DNA from: Methanobacterium sp. UBA176
GTDB taxonomy: Archaea > Methanobacteriota > Methanobacteria > Methanobacteriales > Methanobacteriaceae
Length of the DNA: 64,000 bases
Assembly: GCA_002505765.1 (NCBI GenBank)
Contig: DAVZ01000059.1
Coordinates: 8,620 to 72,619 of the forward strand
Reading direction: 5' to 3'
Part shown: one piece after another, positions 26,590 to 37,900 of the stretch
How the letters are laid out: every line of letters starts with the position of its first letter
How positions within the stretch are numbered: the first letter of the stretch is position 1
Translations under genes and position numbers: made by a program
Notes under the pieces: model-generated
The model's database searches: none
What the model saw: only the letters and a program-made list of their open reading frames with translations
Told to the model about the DNA's origin: nothing

Positions 26590-27100
26590 GTTAAGTACAA
26601 CTGGAACTGCCCTCCTATTTTGGCCCTATATATGGGGAAATAATTCCATAGATTGTTTCCACCTGAAATAAGATCTCCTAAATAGGGTCCAGGGTCCTCG
26701 CTGGATTTTTGGTGCTCCATTGATATTTTCAGTTACTAATAACTCCCGATACTTTAAAACAATTTTTTATACCTGCAAATCCTGGTGAGGCCCTTTTAGA
26801 GAATGCAGAACCCATTATATTCAGCATGAGTAGAAATATACCAATGGTTTCTACGAAATTGCCTGTAGATATCCAATTCCTTCTAATGGAGTTGAAACAC
26901 CGAGGTCTCCCACCGTTACTGCCTGCATTCCCACGTTTGCTGCAAAGGCAAAGCTCCAATAAGTTGAGAAAAAATATAAGGAATTACTCATCTCAAGGAA
27001 ACTTTTTAGTGGCACAGAGGCCGATTGTAAATGCAGGATTTATATGGCAGCCAGAAACATGGCCTATGGCAAGATTAAAACTAAAACCTGCAGCTTCGCA
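26590..27100 (-). pseudogene. Aquaporin AqpM, decayed
   Basis: Reading down the minus strand, several frames give ordered pieces of an archaeal MIP-family channel: AIGHVSGCHINPAFTIGLCATKK, containing the first NPA box, then GFAGIK with a pore-loop region, a damaged second NPA (NPARTLDP) and GPYLGDLISGGNNLWNYFPIY near the C-terminus. Frameshifts and stops separate the pieces, and the N-terminal two helices are missing. The remnant begins right at the 3' end of msrA, overlapping its last codons, so a deletion fused the two. Confidence 0.8.
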
Positions 27101-27575
27101 TTCCTCTCTTTTTAAGATATTGTTGATGATATTCTTCGGCTCTGTAAAACTTGAATTCGTTAGCAGGAACAATTTCCGTCACTATGTCCCGATTAAATGC
27201 CTCTGTTTTTTGGAGTTTTTCTTTTGAAGTCTTTGCTATGTTTTCCTGATCTTCATCATAATAAAAAATAACTGATCTGTACTGTTCGCCTATATCAGGG
27301 CCCTGTCTATTGAGTGTTGTTGGGTCGTGGATGTTCCAGAAAATTTTAAGTAATTCCTCATAAGATATTTTTGAAGGGTCATAGGTGACTTCTACAGTTT
27401 CTGCATGTCCAGTTTGACCAGTACACACATCTTCGTAGGTTGGATTTTTAGTACGGCCTCCCATATACCCTACAGCAGTAGATACAACTCCTTTGGTATT
27501 TCTAAATTCTTCTTCAATTCCCCAAAAACATCCTGCCGCAAAAGCCGCTTTTTTAAGTTTATTTTCATCAGCCAT
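27081..27575 (-). CDS. msrA: Peptide methionine-S-sulfoxide reductase MsrA
   Basis: A 164-residue enzyme that reduces methionine-S-sulfoxide in oxidised proteins. The active-site motif AAGCFWGIEEEF has the catalytic Cys16. GYMGGRTKNPTYEDVCTGQTGHAETV and YRSVIFYYDEDQ are typical. The tail EYHQQYLKKRGMRSC ends in a candidate recycling Cys. The last codons run into the aqpM remnant but the protein looks complete. Confidence 0.95.
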   Translation of the reverse strand: MADENKLKKAAFAAGCFWGIEEEFRNTKGVVSTAVGYMGGRTKNPTYEDVCTGQTGHAETVEVTYDPSKISYEELLKIFWNIHDPTTLNRQGPDIGEQYRSVIFYYDEDQENIAKTSKEKLQKTEAFNRDIVTEIVPANEFKFYRAEEYHQQYLKKRGMRSCRF

Positions 27576-27683
27576 ATTTACACCAGATTAATATTATTAC
27601 TATTCTATTTATTAAATTAAAACATTTTGTCTTTAAAGTGCATAAGGTCATCAGTATAAGGATGGGAGGTAAATTCATGATAA

Positions 27684-27716
27684 AATTTTATATGCTTAAA
27701 AATCAATCCTATAGCG
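27684..27716 (+). promoter_or_regulatory. Promoter of the ABC transporter operon, probably leaderless
   Basis: A TATA box TTTTATATGC at about 27685-27694 lies 23-30 bases before the ATG at 27717. Transcription should start at or within a few bases of the ATG, and no Shine-Dalgarno precedes it, which fits a leaderless mRNA. Confidence 0.5.
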
Positions 27717-28613
27717 ATGATAAACATAAGTTCCTTAACCAAATATTTTGGTAAAACAAGGGCACTGGATAATTTAAATCTTAACATCAAAAAAGGAGAG
27801 CTTTTAGGAATTATAGGCCCTAATGGAGCTGGAAAAACTACTGCAATAAGAATCGTATGTGGAATATTAAGGCCAGATTCTGGGGATGTAACTGTAGATG
27901 GATATAGCATTTTAAAAGATCCTATTAAGGTTAAATCCATGATAGGATACCTTCCAGAAGAACCTAATTTATACGAGAGATTCAGGGCACGTGATCTTCT
28001 TAGATACTTTGGGGAACTCTATGGAGTACCAAAAGAGAGTTTGGATTGGAGAGTTTCAGAACTCTTAGAGCTTGTAGGCATGGAAAAACGTGCTAGACAT
28101 AGAATAAACACGTTTTCAAAGGGATTACGCCAGAGAATTGCTATTGCAAGAGCGCTCATACATGATCCCCCAATTATCATTTTTGATGAACCCACAATGG
28201 GACTTGATCCAGCAACCTCCCTTGCAATCAGAGAATTCATCGATGGTCTTAAAGGCGAAAAAACAATTTTGCTGTGCACTCATTATATGGACGAAGCTGA
28301 TGCTCTCTGCGACCGGGTGGCTATTTTAAACAATGGTAAGATAAGGGATATGGGGACTCCAGAATATTTAAAAGCAAAGATACATGGTGATATAATACTG
28401 CAAATAAAAATTAAAAGTCCAGATATTGATATTAATGAAATTGATGCCTTAGATTCAGTTGAAAATGTGAATTTAAAGGGCCTGAATTTATCCATATCTT
28501 TGAGCTCTAAAGATGAAATATCAGATATAGCAGGATTGATTGGGAATAATATGTTGTCTATTAACACCAAAGAACCATCATTAGACGATGTATTTATTAA
28601 TTCAGTTAAATAG
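27717..28613 (+). CDS. ABC transporter ATP-binding protein
   Basis: A 298-residue ATPase of the ABC-2 exporter class. Walker A is GPNGAGKTTA near residue 37, Q-loop at YLPEEPNLYERF, signature FSKGLRQRIAIARAL, Walker B IIIFDEPTMGLDP and the switch His in LLCTHYMDEADAL. The extra C-terminal 80 residues are typical of drug/Na+ export ATPases (NatA-like). It is the first gene of a three-gene operon with two permeases; the exported substrate is unknown. Confidence 0.92.
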   Translation: MINISSLTKYFGKTRALDNLNLNIKKGELLGIIGPNGAGKTTAIRIVCGILRPDSGDVTVDGYSILKDPIKVKSMIGYLPEEPNLYERFRARDLLRYFGELYGVPKESLDWRVSELLELVGMEKRARHRINTFSKGLRQRIAIARALIHDPPIIIFDEPTMGLDPATSLAIREFIDGLKGEKTILLCTHYMDEADALCDRVAILNNGKIRDMGTPEYLKAKIHGDIILQIKIKSPDIDINEIDALDSVENVNLKGLNLSISLSSKDEISDIAGLIGNNMLSINTKEPSLDDVFINSVK

Positions 28614-28632
28614 CATTTTTAAAGGTTTATTT

Positions 28633-29823
28633 ATGAGACTATTAAAGATAACCAAGTGGGAACTTAAGAACACTCTATGGAGTAAAAAATTTATCATGAT
28701 CTTTATTTTACAATTGGGAGTTCTCATATTAATGATGACTTTTTTCAACAGCTTTATTACAGGTATTGACTCTGAAAAAGGTGTTTCACTTTCTCCTTCT
28801 CTATCAGGATTTGCATCCATTGCTGTATCGGATAATAACACAATTTTAGTAAATAGAATCAATAAAGAAGTCTTAAACATAGAAAAGATGGATTATAAAA
28901 ATTCATTTGCACGTTTAAAAGACGGGAAAATAACGACAGTTATTGTTATTCCTGAAAACTCCCAGAAAAAGGTAAAAAGATTTCAAACCATAAGTGTGAA
29001 ACTTTATCTGAATCCTGAAGATCCTAAACAGGCTGTTGTCTTAAAAGAGGTAAATTCTTCTTTAGAAGCACTTTCAGCTTCTATTTCTGAACAATGGATC
29101 GATTCACTGATTCCTTCAGGAAAAAGTGCCAATACCAGGGTTAAAGAAGAAAAAAAAGGGGAATCACTCCCTTTACAGCTTATAAATAAGATGATGATGG
29201 TAGTTCTCCTGTTTTTGCCCTTATTCCTCTTTGGAAATATGGTTGTTGACAGTATTGTAGGTGAAAAAGAGAGAAAAACAGGGGAAATATTAATTGCCAT
29301 GCCCTTAAGCCACAGCGATATAATAATTGGAAAAAACATGGCCATAGTTTTAACAATAGCTCTGCAGTTAGCCATCTGGATTTTGATACTTTTGGTTGCA
29401 GGATTCAATATTGAAAATCCTTTACTGGTTTATATTGGGGTGGTTTCAACTTCCGTTCCAATAATTGGGATAACCAGTGCCGTTGCAGCATATTCAAAGA
29501 ACTATAAAGAAGCTGGAATTGGATTGAGTTTTATTTACATTATTATTGTGGGGTTTTTAATCGTGCCTGCACTTGCATATGTTTCAAACGGATCTAAATG
29601 GTCTAATATATCTCCAATGACAATGATAATACGTCTTTTTTCAGGAGAAAACACACCTGCAATTGATTTTTTAATTCCAATCTTTTCCATAGTAGTCGTA
29701 AGTTTAGTTTCCTACTTGATCTCAATTAAACTGTTTAAGCGTGATGATATTGTATTTGGGCCAAGACCAGGCATATTTAGACTTATGCTGGATTTTTTAG
29801 GTATTAAAAAAGGGAGTTTCTAA
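28633..29823 (+). CDS. ABC-2 type permease
   Basis: A 396-residue membrane subunit starting at the ATG at 28633 (AAAGGT upstream), 19 bases after the ATPase gene. It has one N-terminal helix (KFIMIFILQLGVLILMM), a roughly 150-residue extracytoplasmic loop, then five or six helices beginning LPLFLFGNMVVDSIVGEKERKTGE, the conserved ABC-2 coupling region. It pairs with the second permease to form a heterodimeric exporter. Confidence 0.88.
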   Translation: MRLLKITKWELKNTLWSKKFIMIFILQLGVLILMMTFFNSFITGIDSEKGVSLSPSLSGFASIAVSDNNTILVNRINKEVLNIEKMDYKNSFARLKDGKITTVIVIPENSQKKVKRFQTISVKLYLNPEDPKQAVVLKEVNSSLEALSASISEQWIDSLIPSGKSANTRVKEEKKGESLPLQLINKMMMVVLLFLPLFLFGNMVVDSIVGEKERKTGEILIAMPLSHSDIIIGKNMAIVLTIALQLAIWILILLVAGFNIENPLLVYIGVVSTSVPIIGITSAVAAYSKNYKEAGIGLSFIYIIIVGFLIVPALAYVSNGSKWSNISPMTMIIRLFSGENTPAIDFLIPIFSIVVVSLVSYLISIKLFKRDDIVFGPRPGIFRLMLDFLGIKKGSF

Positions 29824-29944
29824 TAAATCAAAAAACTACATTCAAAAACCAATTTTCCACACAGAATAACCAATTGCCCATCTAGTAAATCAAATCAAAA
29901 TGTAAAAGCATGTATTATATTAACCTTAAATTTAAGGAGATAAA

Positions 29945-31078
29945 ATGAAGTTATTAGCTCTTTCAAAAAAGGAAGCTCAAGATATACTCACCAACAAAAT
30001 TTATCTGCTAATTGTAATCGTTCAGATATTCATCATTCTGGGCTCATTTGGTTTGGGGATTGCAAGCTCTATAGTAACAGATCCAGAGCTTCTTGACAGG
30101 TACGGGGTCGCATCATCCCTAAAAGTAGGAATTTCAGAGGATTTAAAATATTCAAGCATAGCAGATAATCTGAAAGAGCAGAATTTAAACCTGAGTTTCC
30201 TTAAAGATATAAATGAAGCAGATGAACTTCTTGGTTCTCAGTTAGTTGCAGTAATTAGAGTTTCACCTGAAGGGGATATACTCCTTCAATCCGATACATC
30301 TAATGTCTTCTACCCTGTTGTTTTTGAGAAAATAAACACTGCTATCCAAAAATACAAATTAGAAAGAAAGCTTGAAGCAGGAGGATTAAGCAGTGATTTA
30401 ATACAAAAAATTGAAAATCCAGTAGTTTTAAATCGAATAACTGTTAATAGTGGAAAATATACTGATTTAGCATTGAATTCATCATATTTTGTTGAAATAA
30501 TGTACGGATTTATAGTTCCCTTTGTACTGCTCCTGCCATTTTTCCTGGCCAGTAACATAGTAACAGACAGTATTGTGGGAGAAAGAGAAAGAAAAACATT
30601 TGAAATACTTCTAATGACTCCTTATTCAAGTACATTGGTTATAATCGGAAAAATATTACCAATATTCACGTTTTCAATGATTCAAAGTATTTTATGGCTT
30701 ATTTTACTTGATTTACTTGGGGTGCCCATTTACAATGCCTTAATTTTAATGGGAATAATGATTTTTGTAGGTCTGGCATTTATAGGACTTGGGATACTGA
30801 TCTCCATGTGTGTAGACAGTACAAAAGAGGCGAACTCAGCAATTACCCTTGTTTTGATGTTTGCATCGTTTATTCTGTTTATACCTCTATTTATGAAAAT
30901 TCCCTATTTTGAAAACATTATAAACTTTATTCCAACAGTTTTAATGGTTAAAATGGCTTCATCACCTTCTTTTGAGCCTTCAGTCCTTTTTTCCCTGGTT
31001 CCAACGATTTTAATTTCAACTTTGATATTCGGATTAACTGTAAAGTATTTCAGGCATGAAAGAGCTATCCGTTTGTAA
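29945..31078 (+). CDS. ABC-2 type permease, second subunit
   Basis: A 377-residue membrane protein with the same layout as the preceding permease: one N-terminal helix, a long external loop, then LPFFLASNIVTDSIVGERERKTFE and further helices. The shared SIVGE(K/R)ERKT block shows the two are paralogues. The gap of 120 bases contains AAGGAGATAAA before the ATG. It completes the exporter operon and ends convergent with the membrane-protein gene at 31106. Confidence 0.88.
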   Translation: MKLLALSKKEAQDILTNKIYLLIVIVQIFIILGSFGLGIASSIVTDPELLDRYGVASSLKVGISEDLKYSSIADNLKEQNLNLSFLKDINEADELLGSQLVAVIRVSPEGDILLQSDTSNVFYPVVFEKINTAIQKYKLERKLEAGGLSSDLIQKIENPVVLNRITVNSGKYTDLALNSSYFVEIMYGFIVPFVLLLPFFLASNIVTDSIVGERERKTFEILLMTPYSSTLVIIGKILPIFTFSMIQSILWLILLDLLGVPIYNALILMGIMIFVGLAFIGLGILISMCVDSTKEANSAITLVLMFASFILFIPLFMKIPYFENIINFIPTVLMVKMASSPSFEPSVLFSLVPTILISTLIFGLTVKYFRHERAIRL

Positions 31079-31105
31079 AATAATAAAAATAATTTAATTA
31101 AAGAT

Positions 31106-32110
31106 TTATATAGGATTCCAGGACAAAATATTCCATGAAATAAAAAATCCATCGCATTTACCTTTTAAATCATCGATTAGCTTAAGTAGGAGTTCTTTAT
31201 CATTTAGATCACCAGGTACTTTAACTATCATTCTGTTTGCATCTTTTTCAACGCTTAAAACCTCATATGAAGTAATATTAATATTTTCTGAGGGGTTTAC
31301 GATGGTTATTTCATGATAATCGGTATTACTTCCTATTAAACCAATAGAAACCCGAATTATAATGAGTATAATGATAACAATACTTGGATTTATAAGATCT
31401 CTTGGAGAAAAAGGATTTTTAATGGCATAAATTCCTAAAAGACCACTTAATCCAACAAGGGCTGGTGCAGAGAATAATCCTCCGTCAAGCATACTTATTA
31501 ATGAAGTTGTTACAGCAAATGCAAGAATAAACTTATAAATATCTCTTCTTTCGTTAAAAGAGATTAATCCAGCAATGTAAACCAGAGGAAATGCAAAAAT
31601 GGCAATAAATGCCACTGGAGTAACATACTGAGCCAGTGAACTCCCTGTGTTTATATGGGAAGGTACGTTAATCCCTGTTGTACTGATGAAATAACCTAAA
31701 ATTGATTTTAAGACATGACTGTGGACGATACTGGTACTACTGGCGTTCTGATTAAAGGATACTAAGATGGTAAAGAGGGAGACATTGAAATTGATCCTTA
31801 TCCAGATTTCAAGAAGAACAATAAATAAATAGGTAATAAAAACAGTTATAATGGCTAATTTAAGGTATTTTTGGCCATCAAATTTTAATGAGAACAGCTT
31901 TTCAACAGCACCACCTTTACCAAAGAGAGGATAAAAGAGCAACAAACTACCCATTACCATAAATAAAATCACTGATTTACCTTCAGAGGATCCTTCTAAA
32001 AAAGGGTAGGTAATGGTTAATACGATATTATCAATAAAATTTGTAAATAACAGCAACACTGCAAAAAGCATCATTGAAATGCCAATTAAATTCAGTTTAT
32101 TTAAATTCAA
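31106..32110 (-). CDS. Uncharacterised multi-helix membrane protein
   Basis: A 334-residue protein with about eight hydrophobic segments and a soluble C-terminal domain of roughly 75 residues (after RVSIGLIGSN) that looks alpha/beta. No family is recognised with confidence. It is the last gene of the tight minus-strand series ileS-purL-polyprenol kinase-this gene, with 34 bases to the kinase gene. By association it may act in polyprenol or lipid-linked sugar metabolism, but that is inference. Confidence 0.65.
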   Translation of the reverse strand: MNLNKLNLIGISMMLFAVLLLFTNFIDNIVLTITYPFLEGSSEGKSVILFMVMGSLLLFYPLFGKGGAVEKLFSLKFDGQKYLKLAIITVFITYLFIVLLEIWIRINFNVSLFTILVSFNQNASSTSIVHSHVLKSILGYFISTTGINVPSHINTGSSLAQYVTPVAFIAIFAFPLVYIAGLISFNERRDIYKFILAFAVTTSLISMLDGGLFSAPALVGLSGLLGIYAIKNPFSPRDLINPSIVIIILIIIRVSIGLIGSNTDYHEITIVNPSENINITSYEVLSVEKDANRMIVKVPGDLNDKELLLKLIDDLKGKCDGFFISWNILSWNPI

Positions 32111-32144
32111 TATTTCACCATTTTTTTATTATTTATTTTTTTAA

Positions 32145-32711
32145 TTAAGTTGTAATAAATATTATTAAACTCATTGCTATCCCAGAGATAATGGGGATTG
32201 TTATGTTATCGTCAATTGGGCTGTAAGCTTCTGTTAATGAGCCAACTATAGCTCCGGAGAGTGCAGGGGTCAATGGAAGCTGTGTCAGGGCTCCTGCAAA
32301 ACCAACAATAAGGAAGGCGATGCTTCCTTCAATTGTTTTATTTTTATTAAATGGAATTTTATGCTTTCCAAATCTTTTTCCAAATATAGTTGAGGCTGAA
32401 TCTCCAAGTATAAGAAATATTATTGCAGCATTGGCAATGGCAATATTAAATCTGAATAAATAAAGTGTGAGTATAACTCCAACAAAAAAGTAAATAAAAC
32501 CTCTTTCATCGTGTTCCCTTTTAGATCTTCTTAAAATTTCAGAAAAGAAGAATATATACCTTTCTTTATCTATTCTAAATATTAATTCAACGGATAATAC
32601 AATGGCAATGCATATTAATATTACTGTAATTGGATCAAGGAACCAGGTTAAAAAAACAATAAATATGCCTGATGCATGGATCAATTGCCTTAAATTTTCT
32701 TTTTCCATCAA
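32145..32711 (-). CDS. CTP-dependent polyprenol/diacylglycerol kinase-like membrane enzyme (SEC59/DGK1/VTE5)
   Basis: A 188-residue protein with about six helices. The family motif GDSASTIFGKRFGKHKI with KNKTIEGSIAF (residues about 98-130) identifies the SEC59/DGK1/VTE5 CTP-using lipid kinases. In archaea a role in recycling or activating dolichol-type polyprenols for N-glycosylation or wall synthesis is plausible. It overlaps no gene but lies 23 bases from purL. Confidence 0.8.
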   Translation of the reverse strand: MMEKENLRQLIHASGIFIVFLTWFLDPITVILICIAIVLSVELIFRIDKERYIFFFSEILRRSKREHDERGFIYFFVGVILTLYLFRFNIAIANAAIIFLILGDSASTIFGKRFGKHKIPFNKNKTIEGSIAFLIVGFAGALTQLPLTPALSGAIVGSLTEAYSPIDDNITIPIISGIAMSLIIFITT

Positions 32712-32734
32712 ATCAGGCCATTTATTGTAATTTT

Positions 32735-34894
32735 TTATGCCATATATTTTTCTATTACGCCTTTATAAGATCCCTTCAGCTCATCCAAATCTACATCAAT
32801 TAAATCTCCATTTACAGTTATCTTTTCACCTTCTACAGTACCGATAACTGCTGCAGGCACATTTATTTTACTTAAAATTTCTTCTAAATGTTCCTTTTTC
32901 ACAGTTAGAATAAATCTTGCATTGGATTCTGAAAATAATAGTTCTGTATCACTAATGCTTTCATTTTCTGCAGGTATTTTAGAAGTATCTATAACCCCCC
33001 CAATTCCACCTGCAATAGCCATTTCAGCCAATGCAACAGCTAATCCTCCAGATGAACAGTCATGAACTGCAGTTATGGCTTTATCTTTGTCATGACGAAT
33101 TAAATCTAAAACTGCATTTGCAGATTCAAATTCAGATTCCATATTAACCTGTGGGGGTGTCCCCTGAATAACACCATGAATTTCTTTGTGATAGGAAGAT
33201 CCATCAAGTTCAGGATATGTTTTTCCAATTAAAATGATTTTATCTCCCTTATTTTTAAAATCAAGAGTTCTAATATCTTTAATATCCATTAGTCCAGCGA
33301 CAGCCACAACAGGCGATGGGTTAACTGTTACACCTTCTGTTTCGTTGTAAAAGCTCACATTACCGCTTATTACCGGAGTTTCGAATTTTTTTGCCACATC
33401 TGACATTCCTTTAACACATTCTTTAAACTGCCAGAAAACCTCTGGCTTTTCGGGATTTCCAAAATTAAGGCAATCTACAATGCATAAAGGTTCTGATCCC
33501 ATTGAAACAACGTTCCTTATTGCTTCTGCAACCGCTCCAGCCCCTCCATGATAGGGATCGAGCTTTGTAAAGGTGCTGTTACAATCAGAAGTTAGTGTAA
33601 ATGCTTTCTTATCATCGATCTTTAAAACAGCAGCATCATCTCCAGGCTTTACTATTGTTCTGATCTGCACTTCATGGTCGTATTGCCTGTAAACCCATTT
33701 TTTACTGGCAATGTTTGGAGAGGAGAGAAGTTTAAGAAGAGCATCCTGGGGATTAATTTCATCTAGATGGATATATTTTTCCCTTATTTCGGGTTTTTTT
33801 GCTTCTCTTTCGATTATAGGTGGATCTGAAAGAGTATCTGTTTTTAATTCAGATATAACTTCGCCATCCTTTTTAATAACCAGATTTCCAGTATCTGTGA
33901 CCTTTCCAATAACTGCTGCTGGAAGTTCGTATTTTTCAAATATATCTAAAAGGGCGGCAACGTCTTCAGGTTTAACTACAAATACCATTCTTTCCTGTGA
34001 TTCGGAAAGCATTATCTCATATGGTGTCATTTCCCCTTCTCTTAATGGGATTTTGGTAAGTTCAACCTCGGCTCCATTTCCTCCCTTACCAGCCATTTCA
34101 GAAACGCAGCAGGTTAATCCTCCTCCCCCGAGATCTTTAAGCCCAACCACATGAACTTTCTCTAAAGCTTCAAGAGTGGCTTCTAAAACCATTTTTTTGG
34201 TAAATGGATCTCCTATCTGGACTGCAGGCCGATCTTCAAGTTCAGATTCTGTTGTAAGCTCTTCAGAAGCGAAAGTAACCCCATGAATACCGTCTCTTCC
34301 GGTTCTTCCACCCATAAGGACGAAAATATCACCAACGTCTGGAGCAATGCCCCTTACAATGTCTTTTTTCTTTACAATCCCTGCACACACAACATTCACC
34401 AGGGGATTAAATTTGAAATTATCATCAAATTCAACTTCTCCACCCACAGTTGGGATTCCAACCCGGTTTCCATAATCTGAAATTCCTTTTACAACATACT
34501 CAAAAATATAACGTGACCTCTGGTCTTCAAGAGGTCCAAATCTTAGTGAATCAAGTAAAGCTACTGGAATTGCACCCATTGAGATTATATCTCTGATTAT
34601 ACCTCCAATACCTGTACCAGCCCCTCCATAAGGTTCAATAGCAGATGGATGGTTATGACTTTCCATTCCAATAACCAGTGCAAGCTCATCTGTAAGTTCA
34701 ACTATGCCTGCATCGTCTCCAGGACCTAAAATTACACGAGGTCCTTCTGTAGGGAATAATTTTAAAATAGGACGGCTACTTTTGTAGGAACAGTGTTCTG
34801 AAAACATTATATCCAGCATGCCGTATTCTAATGAATTGGGATCTCTTCCAAGTTCGTTTCTTACAAATTTACATTCTGAATCTGTCAGGGTCAT
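32735..34894 (-). CDS. purL: Phosphoribosylformylglycinamidine synthase subunit PurL
   Basis: A 719-residue enzyme of the fourth step of purine synthesis, of the small (archaeal and Gram-positive) type that needs PurQ and PurS. It shows the duplicated PurM-like halves: SEHCSYKSSRP with the catalytic His at the N-terminus, then HNHPSAIEPYGGAGTGIGG, GRDGIHGVTFASEE and VGLKDLGGGG, and in the second half TSDCNSTFTKLDPYHGGAGAVAEA and VHDCSSGGLAVALAE. It lies between ileS and the lipid kinase with 23-33 base gaps. PurQ and PurS are not here. Confidence 0.97.
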   Translation of the reverse strand: MTLTDSECKFVRNELGRDPNSLEYGMLDIMFSEHCSYKSSRPILKLFPTEGPRVILGPGDDAGIVELTDELALVIGMESHNHPSAIEPYGGAGTGIGGIIRDIISMGAIPVALLDSLRFGPLEDQRSRYIFEYVVKGISDYGNRVGIPTVGGEVEFDDNFKFNPLVNVVCAGIVKKKDIVRGIAPDVGDIFVLMGGRTGRDGIHGVTFASEELTTESELEDRPAVQIGDPFTKKMVLEATLEALEKVHVVGLKDLGGGGLTCCVSEMAGKGGNGAEVELTKIPLREGEMTPYEIMLSESQERMVFVVKPEDVAALLDIFEKYELPAAVIGKVTDTGNLVIKKDGEVISELKTDTLSDPPIIEREAKKPEIREKYIHLDEINPQDALLKLLSSPNIASKKWVYRQYDHEVQIRTIVKPGDDAAVLKIDDKKAFTLTSDCNSTFTKLDPYHGGAGAVAEAIRNVVSMGSEPLCIVDCLNFGNPEKPEVFWQFKECVKGMSDVAKKFETPVISGNVSFYNETEGVTVNPSPVVAVAGLMDIKDIRTLDFKNKGDKIILIGKTYPELDGSSYHKEIHGVIQGTPPQVNMESEFESANAVLDLIRHDKDKAITAVHDCSSGGLAVALAEMAIAGGIGGVIDTSKIPAENESISDTELLFSESNARFILTVKKEHLEEILSKINVPAAVIGTVEGEKITVNGDLIDVDLDELKGSYKGVIEKYMA

Positions 34895-34927
34895 TTTACC
34901 ACTTATAATACTCCATTCATTTTTAAT

Positions 34928-37900
34928 TTAATTTTTTATGGTTATTTTGAGATTTTCATCCTCAATTTTCCATTCTTTACCATAATCTCCCTCTCTCGCC
35001 TCAAATAACAGTTTCTCTGCCCGTACTTCATTAGAGATAAAATCATAGAATGGTTCAATCAGCTGTTTAAATCCTTGGTCACATTCAATGAATACCTGAA
35101 TATTGGCCTCAACATCAAGATCAAGGTCTTTTCTCATGTCTTGAATTCTTCTTATAAGTTCTCTGGACATCGCTTCAGATAATATTTCATCGGTAACTTC
35201 AGTATCTAAAAATACATTCCCTGATTTGAAATCTGCACTTACCAGATTTTCAGGAAGTTCTGTTTCAAACAGGATATCATCAATTCCAAGTTCTATACTC
35301 TTTTCATCAAGCTCTACAGTAAAGATTCCTTCACCATCCAATTCATTCTTTATCTGTGCACCATCAGCTTCAGAGAGTTTCTGCATGACCTTTGGAGCAT
35401 CTCCTCTAAGTTTTGGTCCAAGGGTTTTCAAATTGGGTTTAGCAATGATTTTAAGATTTTCAAATCTGTCTGTTGCCTGGATGGTTTTGGTGTTGGCCTG
35501 CTCTACTATAACTGCCTTAAGGGACTCAACAGCCCATAATACATTTTTATCCTCTGAAACCACCACGATTTCTTTTAACGGCCATCTAAGTTTGTATCTT
35601 GCTATATCTCTTCCCCTAGCACATGCTTCAATTATATCTCTAACCATATTCATGTTTTCCTCTAAATCTTTATCAATAAGGCTATCATTGAACTCCCAGT
35701 CTTCCATGTGCACGCTTTCTGGAACGTCTTCTTCAACTCCCCTTACAAGATTTTGATAGATTTCTTCAGTTACATGGGGAGTTATAGGTGCCATTATCTT
35801 TATTAGAAGCTTTAAAGTGTTATAAAGCGTATAATAAGCTCCTATTTTATCAGGATCCTCTTTTTCAACCCATGTACGCCCCCGGATTAATCTTACATAC
35901 CATCGGCTTAAATCTTCTAATATAAAGTTATTTATAGCTCTTGTGGCCTTATGAAGATGTAAAGACTCTAAAGCTTCTGTAACATCTTTTGCAAGGGAAT
36001 TAATTCTTGATCTGATCCATTTATCTTCATCCCTTAATTTAATGTCTTTTTCTGTGTATGAGATCGGATTAAAATTATCTATGGACATGTAGGTGGTTGA
36101 AAACACATAAACGTTCCACAGTATGTTAAACATCTTATTTACATTCTTTATCTCATCCCAGGTAAATTTAAGATCTTCCCATGGCTTATTTCCCCAAAGA
36201 AGATAAAATCTAAGTATATCTACTCCGTACTCATCGATAACTTCTTCAGGTTCAACAACGTTTCCCAGGGATTTACTCATCTTTCTACCCTCTTCATCAA
36301 GGGTAAAACCATGCATCAAAACTTTTTTGTAGGGTGTTTGATCAAGAGAAACCACTCCGCACCCCAACTGTGAATAGAACCATCCTCTGGTCTGGTCATG
36401 GCCTTCAGTTATGAAATCATAGGGGAACCAATCTTCAAACATCTCATTTTCTTGAGGGTAATGGAGTGCAGCCCATCCTGCAACTCCTGAATCAATCCAA
36501 ACGTCTAAAACATCAGGAATACGGTTCATATCTCCTCCGCAGTTGCATCTAATGGTAATCTCGTCAACATAAGGTCTGTGTATAAAATCTCCTTCCAGTA
36601 TTCCCTTTACTGCACTTTCTTTAAGTTCTTCAATTGAGCCCAGAACTGTTATATCTTCGCAATTTTCACATTTCCATATGGGGATGGGAATCCCCCAGTA
36701 TCTTTGGCGTGATATTGTCCAATCACGCGCATTTTCAACCCAGTTCCGGAATCTACTCTCTCCAGCCCATTCTGGAATCCATTCAACTTTATCCAGCTCA
36801 CTTAGCATCTTATCTTTAATTTCTGTAACTTTAAGGAACCACTGCTGGGTTGCCAGATATATGATTGGTGTTTTACACCTCCAGCAGAAGCCGTAGCGGT
36901 GCTGGATTATTCCTTCTTTAAGTAATAGTCCATGCGCATCTAAATCAGATATAATGAAAGGATCAGCATCTTTTACAAATTCTCCTTCATATTTTCCAGC
37001 TTCTTTTTTGAATAATCCTGCCTCATCAACTGGACAGAATATGGGAATACCATACTTTTTACCTATTTCAAAATCGTCAGGACCGTGCCCTGGGGCCGTA
37101 TGGACACATCCAGTACCTTCAGTTAGGGTTACATGTTCACCAACGATTATTTTATGTTCAAATTTTTTATGGACTGGCATTTCATCTAAAAGAGGGTGGA
37201 TATACTCTAAGCCTTCTAAATCTTTCCCTTTAACTACTTTGACTATTTCAAGATTTTGATCTTCAAATAAAGATTTAACAAGGGCTTCTGCCATGATATA
37301 AACTTCATTATCAACTTTAACATAAGCATAATCAAAATCAGGATGTACCGATACAGCCATATTGGCTGGAAGGGTCCAGGGAGTTGTTGTCCATATTAAT
37401 ATGTATTCATTTTTTTCAGGTGACGATTTAAGAGGAAATTTTACATATATGGAAGGATCTTCTTTATTTTCATAATCTATTTCTGCAAGTGCAAGCGCAG
37501 TTTCGCATCTTGGACACCAGGTTATGACCCTGAGGTCATTTATTAGTAAATCCTTCTCATGGGCCATTTTTAATGTCCACCAGCATGATTCCATGTATTT
37601 TGTGTCAAACGTCACATAAGGATCATCCCAATCCATCCAGACCCCAAGTATTTTAAACTGTTCTGTCATTATGCCTTTATTTTCAATTGCAAATTCTTTA
37701 CATTTCTCAACGAAGTTGGCAATACCTATTTTAGTTTCAATTTCCTTTTTACTTTTTAATCCCAGCAATCCCTCTACTTTATGTTCTATTGGAAGTCCGT
37801 GGGTGTCCCATCCTGCCTGTCTTCTAAGGCTGAATCCAGTCATGCTTTTAAAACGTAGAAAGGTATCTTTTATTATTTTGTTCCAGGCAGTTCCCAGATG

